Below are positions 6,301 to 9,820 of a stretch of DNA of 9,820 nt, one piece after another. The stretch comes from CAWEHQ01 sp051001995 (GTDB taxonomy: Bacteria > Actinomycetota > Thermoleophilia > Solirubrobacterales > Thermoleophilaceae). The first letter of the stretch is position 1, and every line of letters begins with the position of its first letter. Position numbers and translations under genes: made by a program. The stretch lies in the NCBI GenBank assembly GCA_051001995.1, contig JBPCMT010000172.1, forward strand, positions 1 through 9,820. Reading direction: 5' to 3'. The notes beneath the pieces are model-generated. The model was not told the origin of the DNA and searched no databases. It saw only the letters and a program-made list of their open reading frames with translations.

Positions 6301-6619
6301 GCTCGAGTCGCAGCTGAACTACCTGCTCGACGGGCTGCGGGTGGTTCGGAAGCGAGGAGCTCGCGCTCTCGAGGTTCGCCGCGACGTTCAGGAGCGCTTC
6401 AACGAAGAGCTCCAGGTGGCGATGAAGGACACCGTCTGGACCGCCGGCCAGTGCCAGAGCTGGTACCTCGACGACACCGGGCGCAACACGTCGCTGTGGC
6501 CGAGCTGGAGCTTTCGCTTCCGGCAGCGAACGCGGCGCTTCGACCCGGAGTCCTACGTTTTCGAGAACGGCTCGAAGCCAGGCGCCGGCGCGGCCACGGC
6601 GGTTCCCGCCGAGACCTGA
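6299..6619 (+). pseudogene. C-terminal fragment of a Baeyer-Villiger-type FAD monooxygenase
   Basis: Residues from MLESQLNYLLDGLR through ALEVRRDVQERFNEELQ, then DTVWTAGQCQSWYLDDTGRN and LWPSWSFRFRQRTRRFD, reproduce the last ~100 residues of flavin-containing Baeyer-Villiger/CzcO-like monooxygenases. In these the C(x)SWY-x5-GRN-(x)2-LWP block is characteristic. The fragment (about 106 residues to TGA 6617-6619) lacks both Rossmann FAD/NADPH motifs and the BVMO fingerprint. Upstream in the same frame the sequence has no monooxygenase character and is the antisense of the minus-strand fragment. The parent enzyme would have needed about 400 more residues. It follows the P450-tetR operon, a usual setting for such oxidases, but the junction means it is a remnant. 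The family call is confident; non-functionality is inferred from truncation. Confidence 0.8.
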
Positions 6620-6645
6620 TCACCACCGCGCTGCGCATTGCTCCC

Positions 6646-6726
6646 CTGCCGGCTGCGGTAGGCATCCTCCTTCCAGAGGTGGTCCCTTCATGAGACTTGC
6701 TTGATGACCACTTCCAAGAGGACACA
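6646..6726 (-). repeat. Dispersed ~80-bp structured repeat, copy B
   Basis: This second copy of the 768-846 element is in the same orientation. The core CCCTTCATGAGACT is identical, and flanking blocks including GACACA (6721-6726) are shared with small differences. On the minus strand GUGGUC (6711-6706) pairs with GACCAC (6684-6679), and CCUC (6679-6676) can pair with GAGG (6669-6666) around a 6-nt loop. The second hairpin keeps its shape in copy A although its bases differ. It sits just after the monooxygenase fragment and beyond the 3' end of the Cys4 gene, where no promoter is expected. Confidence 0.6.
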
Positions 6727-6767
6727 TCGCAGCGAGCAATGGGGAAGGTGCGCCCGGGCTGAGCCGG

Positions 6768-7040
6768 CTAGCGGGTGGAGCGATCCTCAGCGGGCGGCTC
6801 GGCGAACAGGTCGGCGACACCGCCGCCACGGGCGCGAGCCTCCTCGTCCCACGCGCTCCAGGGCAGCACGACGGCGTCGTTCTCGTCGCGGTACCCGTCG
6901 GCAGGCTCGTACACGAACATCGCCGCGTCCCTGCCGAGAAAGCGCGCCAAGCGCCAGCAGCGCGGACAGAGCCGCTCCCTCCAGGCGGGGCCACGGCAGC
7001 CCCGCCGTGCGCACGGCGGGCCGACGAAGGTGATGGGCAC
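6768..7040 (-). CDS. Small Cys4 zinc-finger-like protein
   Basis: This 90-residue protein carries C10-x4-C15-x9-C25-x2-C28 in the stretch CARRGCRGPAWRERLCPRCW. That is the spacing of small treble-clef/zinc-ribbon modules, so it probably binds one zinc ion. The rest (GRDAAMFVYEPADGYRDEND and an Asp/Glu/Ala-rich tail) is not recognised. GTG at 7038-7040 is chosen because TAGGAT lies exactly 8 nt upstream, as at three other genes here; the longer ATG at 7073 has no SD and would overlap an esterase fragment. No partner genes on its strand suggest a pathway. The coding call rests on the Cys pattern and the promoter geometry, and the function is unknown. Confidence 0.65.
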   Translation of the reverse strand: MPITFVGPPCARRGCRGPAWRERLCPRCWRLARFLGRDAAMFVYEPADGYRDENDAVVLPWSAWDEEARARGGGVADLFAEPPAEDRSTR

Positions 7041-7048
7041 CAATCGCA

Positions 7049-7054
7049 ATCCTA
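7049..7054 (-). promoter_or_regulatory. -10-like hexamer TAGGAT, leaderless promoter of the Cys4 gene
   Basis: On the minus strand TAGGAT is followed by 8 nt and then GTG at 7040. The AGGA within it could instead be read as a distant SD (9 nt), so the two readings compete. Confidence 0.4.
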
Positions 7055-7060
7055 GAGCGT

Positions 7061-7285
7061 CGGCGGCACCCATATCTGCGACGCCGCTGGACGGACGGCG
7101 ACGGGCGCCCTGTCCTGGAGCAGATCGCGGTGAACGGCCTTGGCCACGCCTGGGCGGGCGGCGCGGCCGGCGGCGCCTACGCGGACCCGCGAGGACCGAG
7201 AGCGTCGGAGGCGATCTGGCCCTTCTTCAGCGAGGCCGCAGTTGGCCTCGCTTGCCGAACGCACCCTCGGCCGCTTCCCGACTGA
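7061..7285 (+). pseudogene. C-terminal fragment of a PHB-depolymerase/LpqC-like esterase
   Basis: This plus-strand frame has no ATG and ends at TGA 7283-7285. It reads WTDGDGRPVLEQIAVNGLGH, then AWAGG, a Gly/Ala stretch, AYADPRGPRASEAIWPFFSE. The G-L-G-H-A-W-(x)-G-G and DPRGP-(x)-A-S blocks are the hallmark C-terminus of poly(3-hydroxybutyrate) depolymerase-like alpha/beta hydrolases, and His in GLGHAW is the catalytic-triad His. The nucleophile and Asp regions of the enzyme, about 200 residues, are absent: the frame hits a stop at 7031-7033 and overlaps the start region of the minus-strand Cys4 gene. Recognisable similarity begins between 7061 and 7091. I treat it as a gene remnant. Confidence 0.75.
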
Positions 7286-7331
7286 CGGGCAGGACGTTTG
7301 GCAGATCGACAACCGGGCAGTTGTACGGGGA

Positions 7332-8450
7332 ATGTCTGAGGGCGGGCCGCAGAATCTGACCAGGCCGGCACGGCGTTTTGCGCCGTTGCTCCTGTGGCTG
7401 GCGAGTCGTCAGACGCTCCTGACGGTGCTTGTGTCGATCGCCGTGGCCGCGGCTCTGGTTGTCGCTCTCGCAGGCAAGCGCCACGAGTTCGTCGCCGGGA
7501 TCACCGGCGCGACGGCCTGGGTCATCGTAATCGCGATCGCCCTCCAGCTAATCGCGCTGCTCGCTCGCAGCGAGGCATGGCTCGCCTGCGTCAGGGCAGC
7601 TGGAGGCGCGGTTGGCCGCCGGCGCCTCTATCGCGCGTCGAGCATGGGCTTCGTCGGAAGCCTCATCAGCAACCATCTGGCGGTCGCGGCTCGGATCGCC
7701 GCCCTCCGCCGGTCCGCTCCTGCCGATAGCCCCCGAGTGCCGGCGCTCGTGGCCGCCGAAGTGCCGATCCTGGCCGTCGAGGCCGCCCTCGCCGCGCTGG
7801 CGTCCTTCACGCTCGTCGGCCCGCTGGGACTTCCGTGGTGGGCGCCGGCCGCCGCCGTGATCGCCGTGCTCAGCCTCAGCGCGGGCCTTCGCTCGCTCGC
7901 TCTGCGGAAGGTCCGCGGGCTCTGGAGCGGCCTCGCCGTGATGAGGACGCTCGCCAGCGGGGGACCCCTCGTTGGGCTCGTCCTGGTGGCCGTCTTCGCC
8001 CAGATCGCCCGCAACTGGCTCGTGCTACACGCGGTGGGAGTCGACGCCTCCATCTTCGACGCGATCGCCGTACTGATCGCGATGGTCTCGCTCGCGCAGC
8101 TTCCGATCGGCCCGAGCGTGGGAGCCGCCTCGGCCGTCCTCATCCTCGGACCGCAGGGCGTGGCCGCGGTGGCGGCGGCCGGAGTGCTCCTCACGGCGAC
8201 CGGCACCGCAGGCGGGTTGTGCTTCGCCCTGTGGGCGGGGGCGGACAGCGCCTTCGGAGCGCGCGCGCGATCAGCGCTGCGGCGGCTCGCAGCCGTGGGC
8301 CGACCGGCGACCCCGCCGGGGGACGCCCTCGCGAGAGTGCTTTCGGCGCTACCAGTGCATCGACGCCGGGCGATCGAGATCGCCTATTTCGGCGGACTCA
8401 GCCACGTCCAGATCGCCCGCGCGGCGCCGCTGCCCGTCGCGAGCGGCTAG
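7332..8450 (+). CDS. Polytopic membrane protein (LPG-synthase-TM/UPF0104-like) with sigma-70 region 4-like C-terminus
   Basis: This 372-residue protein has hydrophobic segments near 29-48, 55-78, 104-122, 138-161, 168-186, 210-235 and 241-302. The LPIGPSVGAASAVLILGPQG block (257-276) recalls the conserved C-terminal region of lysylphosphatidylglycerol-synthase TM-like proteins, whose members include flippase-like lipid handlers. Function is not predictable, and there is no attached synthetase domain. Residues ~330-372 are different: DALARVLSALPVHRRRAIEI followed by AYFGGLSHVQIA is sigma-70 region 4 sequence, hydrophilic and ending abruptly at TAG. The ATG at 7332 is chosen because upstream in-frame codons overlap the esterase fragment; the SD is poor (GGGG lies too close). 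The protein may be a chimera produced by deletion. Confidence 0.65.
   Translation: MSEGGPQNLTRPARRFAPLLLWLASRQTLLTVLVSIAVAAALVVALAGKRHEFVAGITGATAWVIVIAIALQLIALLARSEAWLACVRAAGGAVGRRRLYRASSMGFVGSLISNHLAVAARIAALRRSAPADSPRVPALVAAEVPILAVEAALAALASFTLVGPLGLPWWAPAAAVIAVLSLSAGLRSLALRKVRGLWSGLAVMRTLASGGPLVGLVLVAVFAQIARNWLVLHAVGVDASIFDAIAVLIAMVSLAQLPIGPSVGAASAVLILGPQGVAAVAAAGVLLTATGTAGGLCFALWAGADSAFGARARSALRRLAAVGRPATPPGDALARVLSALPVHRRRAIEIAYFGGLSHVQIARAAPLPVASG
8319..8450 (+). other. Sigma-70 region 4 remnant fused in frame to the membrane protein
   Basis: The last ~43 codons of the membrane-protein gene encode GDALARVLSALPVHRRRAIE, then IAYFGGLSHVQIAR. This is the first half of the region 4 helix-turn-helix of ECF/SigK-like sigma factors (LP..R..IELAYFGGLSH.EIA). 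The recognition helix and its usual GTVKSR block are missing. Past LP the DNA reads A-S-G-stop-S-P-I, which could be a decayed GTVKSRI with AAG changed to TAG; that last alignment is speculative. Confidence 0.6.
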
Positions 8451-8507
8451 AGCCCAATCGCGACAGAATGTCTGGTCGTCTCGCTCACGAACGCCCCGCC
8501 CTCTAAC

Positions 8508-8514
8508 AAGGAGA
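8508..8514 (+). promoter_or_regulatory. Strong Shine-Dalgarno AAGGAGA
   Basis: AAGGAGA lies 7 nt before the ATG at 8522 and fixes that start. It is one of the few canonical SD sequences in the window, and contrasts with the leaderless-type starts elsewhere. Confidence 0.7.
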
Positions 8515-8521
8515 CTGGCCC

Positions 8522-8764
8522 ATGGCAAAGCCTAATCGGCTCGACGTAGCCCGAAAGACCGGAGAGATCGCACCCGCAACGAAGGAAGGCGTTGCCGAGG
8601 CACTCGGGGTCGACGTCAGCGCGGCACAGTTCGAGAAGGCTTTCGGAAATGCCGCGGATCGCGGTCTAATCGAGCAGGAGGCATCGGAGACCGGAGGGAC
8701 CGCACGCTGGAGGCTCAGCGAGAAGGGCGAGCGCAAGCTCGCGTCCTCCACCGACGCCGACTGA
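8522..8764 (+). CDS. Small possible winged-helix protein, function unknown
   Basis: This 80-residue protein starts at ATG 8522 behind an excellent SD. It is hydrophilic, with an Ala-rich helical middle (GVAEALGVDVSAAQFEKAFG) and a C-terminal TARWRLSEKGERKL stretch that looks like the wing and last helix of a winged-helix DNA-binding fold (GLIEQ-x-TGGTARW-x-LSEKGERKL). I do not recognise the family. It stands directly before the decayed LigD-type genes with a 46-bp gap and may belong to the same DNA-repair cluster. Its length, SD and codon use argue for a real gene. Confidence 0.7.
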   Translation: MAKPNRLDVARKTGEIAPATKEGVAEALGVDVSAAQFEKAFGNAADRGLIEQEASETGGTARWRLSEKGERKLASSTDAD

Positions 8765-8771
8765 CCGAAGC

Positions 8772-8796
8772 TGGCCCGGGTCGGGGCCCCCGGCCA
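8772..8796. terminator. GC-rich hairpin between the 80-residue gene and the phosphoesterase gene
   Basis: TGGCC (8772-8776) and GGCCA (8792-8796) flank further complementary G and C runs, with one bulge. It could attenuate or end transcription from the upstream gene. There is no T tract, and its G+C content makes chance pairing likely. Confidence 0.35.
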
Positions 8797-8810
8797 TAGG
8801 TGACCCAACG

Positions 8811-9410
8811 ATGCCCAGCAAGCTCCGGGAGCACCGAGCGAAGCGACGGCTCGCCCGTTCGGGAGAGCCGTCGGGCTCCCGAGGGAGCGCTTCGCGCGGG
8901 GGGCGCCGTGCTCGCGACGCGCCGATGTTCGTCATCCCGAAGCACGCCGCGAGCAGCCTTCACTACGACTTCCACCTGGAGGTGGATGGCGTCCTCGCCT
9001 CCTGGGCTTGTGCCCAAAGGCCCCTCCACCGACCCGCGCGACAAGCGGCTGGCGATCCAGGTCGAGGACCATCCTCTGGACTACGGCGACTTCGAGGGGG
9101 TGATCGCCGAGGGCAACTACGGGGCCGGCGCGGTACTCGTCTGGGACACCGGCGACTACGAGAAGCTCGGCGGTGAGGAGTCCGTGGCCCAGGCGATCGA
9201 GCAGGCCACGTGTCCGTGTGGCTGCACGGGCGGAAGGTGCTGGGCGGCTACACGCTGCGCCGCACCGGCGAGGGAGCGAAGCCCCAGTGGCTCCTGGTCA
9301 AGCGGCGCGATGAGGAGGCTGACGCCAGACGGAATCCCGCCAGCACCCAGCCGGAATCGGTGCTGAGCGGGCGTACCGTGGAAGAGGTCGCTTCCATGGG
9401 CGAGGGGTGA
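8811..9410 (+). pseudogene. ligD: LigD-type 3'-phosphoesterase (PE) domain gene with two compensating frameshifts
   Basis: It starts at ATG 8811 after AGGTGA. The first frame gives KLREHRAKRRLARSGEPSG and SSLHYDFHLEVDGVLASWA. The expected VPKGPS follows only after skipping one base at ~9008-9009. This second frame carries RLAIQVEDHPLDYGDFEGVI and NYGAGAVLVWDTGDYEKLGG, then at ~9205 one base is missing and the original frame resumes with HVSVWLHGRKVLGGYTLRRT to RRNPASTQPESVLSGRTVEE and TGA 9408-9410. Repaired, it would be about 199 residues. That is a stand-alone version of the PE domain that trims 3' ends in bacterial NHEJ. Active-site His and Asp residues of HYDF and HPLDYG are retained; the usual Arg of FRLE is His. 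The cause may be true decay or two sequence errors. Confidence 0.8.
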
Positions 9411-9705
9411 GCGCGGCGCTCGAGTGCCCGGAGCTGGCGGAGGCGCTCGCCGCGGAGCCCTGCGAGCGCTTCGCCGTCGACGGCGAGGTGGTTGCCTTCG
9501 ACGGCGCCCAGACGAGCTTCGCCAAGCTCGCACAGCGCGGACAGAGTCACGTTCGCGTCTTCCTCTATGCCTTCGACCTGGTGTGGCTCGAGGGCTACGA
9601 CATGCGCGCGCTGCCTCTGCGTTCCCGAAAGCGCGTCCTGCGCTCCACGCTGCGGTTCGAGGATGGCCTGCGCTTCACGCCGCACACGTGGTGCGCGAGG
9701 GATGA
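9407..9705 (+). pseudogene. ligD: Internally deleted LigD-type ATP-dependent DNA ligase gene
   Basis: Between the PE and polymerase genes, the frame from GTG 9407 encodes CPELAEALAAEPCERFAVDG EVVAFD and RVFLYAFDLVWLEGYDMRAL PLRSRKR, then LRFTPH. These are the central nucleotidyltransferase block of LigD ligases, including the DGEVV motif and the FDL-x2-L-x-G-x-D segment. Motif I with the adenylated lysine (K-x-D-G) is missing upstream. Motifs IV-VI and the OB fold are missing downstream. After FTPH a one-base frame change leads to HVVREG and TGA 9703-9705, which resembles the usual end of the ligase domain. The GTG overlaps the PE stop (GTGA) and the TGA overlaps the next ATG (ATGA). Two internal deletions are the simplest reading, and the product could not ligate. 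Confidence 0.7.
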
Positions 9706-9820
9706 CCGAGCACATGCGGGTCGGCCGCCGGGAGGTGAAGGTCACCCACCCCGACAAGGTGCTCTTCCCGCGCGGGAAGCTCACCAAGCTCGACCTGGCC
9801 CGCCACTACGAGCGCGTCGC
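9702..9820 (+). CDS. ligD: LigD-type DNA polymerase/primase domain, N-terminal part (runs off window)
   Basis: From ATG 9702 the frame reads MTEHMRVGRREVKVTHPDKV, then LFPRGKLTKLDLARHYERVA, and stays open to the last base. (V/L)-x-(V/I)-THPDKVLFP followed by K-x-DLA-x-YYERVA is the standard start of the LigD polymerase (primase-like) domain that fills ends during NHEJ. The catalytic Asp residues lie beyond the window. The ATG overlaps the TGA of the decayed ligase gene, so the three LigD activities are laid out as PE, ligase, polymerase in adjoining genes. No lesion is visible in the 39 codons seen; whether the rest is intact cannot be known here. Confidence 0.85.
   Translation, partial: MTEHMRVGRREVKVTHPDKVLFPRGKLTKLDLARHYERV

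Noticed and set aside
768..6726. The two ~80-bp repeats as ends of a composite transposon or genomic island carrying 847-6645
   Set aside because: They are direct, not inverted, there is no transposase or integrase between them, no target duplication is visible, and the enclosed genes look like ordinary chromosome.
7140..7331. Upstream extension of the membrane protein from codon 7140
   Set aside because: These 64 codons are basic and low-complexity and overlap the esterase remnant in another frame; the hydrophobic protein plausibly begins at ATG 7332.
9010..9204. Programmed frameshifting in the phosphoesterase gene
   Set aside because: There is no heptameric slippery site, downstream stem or SD-like stimulator evident, and two opposite shifts in succession would be needed.

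Overview
The window is high-GC bacterial DNA with GTG starts, dense packing and several starts set by a TANNNT hexamer rather than a Shine-Dalgarno (SD) sequence. Gene content (class III cyclase, P450, TetR, lone cupredoxin, split non-homologous end-joining (NHEJ) genes, an LPG-synthase-TM-like membrane protein) suggests an actinobacterium, perhaps of the Thermoleophilia/Solirubrobacterales type. That placement is an inference; there is no rRNA or marker gene to confirm it.

Left half (1-6131) is healthy sequence. It holds the 3' end of phoU, a convergent membrane-anchored cupredoxin, a HAD-family dehalogenase-like hydrolase, and a minus-strand pair of formyltransferase-fold protein then aldo/keto reductase. 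Divergent from that pair is a tight plus-strand operon: soluble class III nucleotidyl cyclase, cytochrome P450 (GTGA overlap) and a TetR regulator (2-bp gap). Two tandem ATAC-N6-GTAT palindromes at the operon promoter are good candidate operators, plausibly for that TetR.

Right half (6132-9820) is a mosaic of broken genes. It contains a 3' fragment of a Baeyer-Villiger-type flavin monooxygenase abutting a minus-strand fragment, the 3' fragment of a PHB-depolymerase-like esterase, and a membrane protein whose last ~43 residues read as sigma-70 region 4. A split, decayed LigD-type locus follows, in order phosphoesterase, ligase, polymerase. Small intact genes (a Cys4 protein and an 80-residue possible winged-helix protein) sit among them.

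Two non-coding signals stand out. An ~80-bp repeat with conserved hairpins occurs at 768-846 and again at 6646-6726. A recurring start architecture, TANNNT followed by exactly 8 nt and then the start codon, fits four genes on both strands and suggests leaderless transcripts. I found no tRNA, rRNA, CRISPR array, complete insertion sequence or replication origin.
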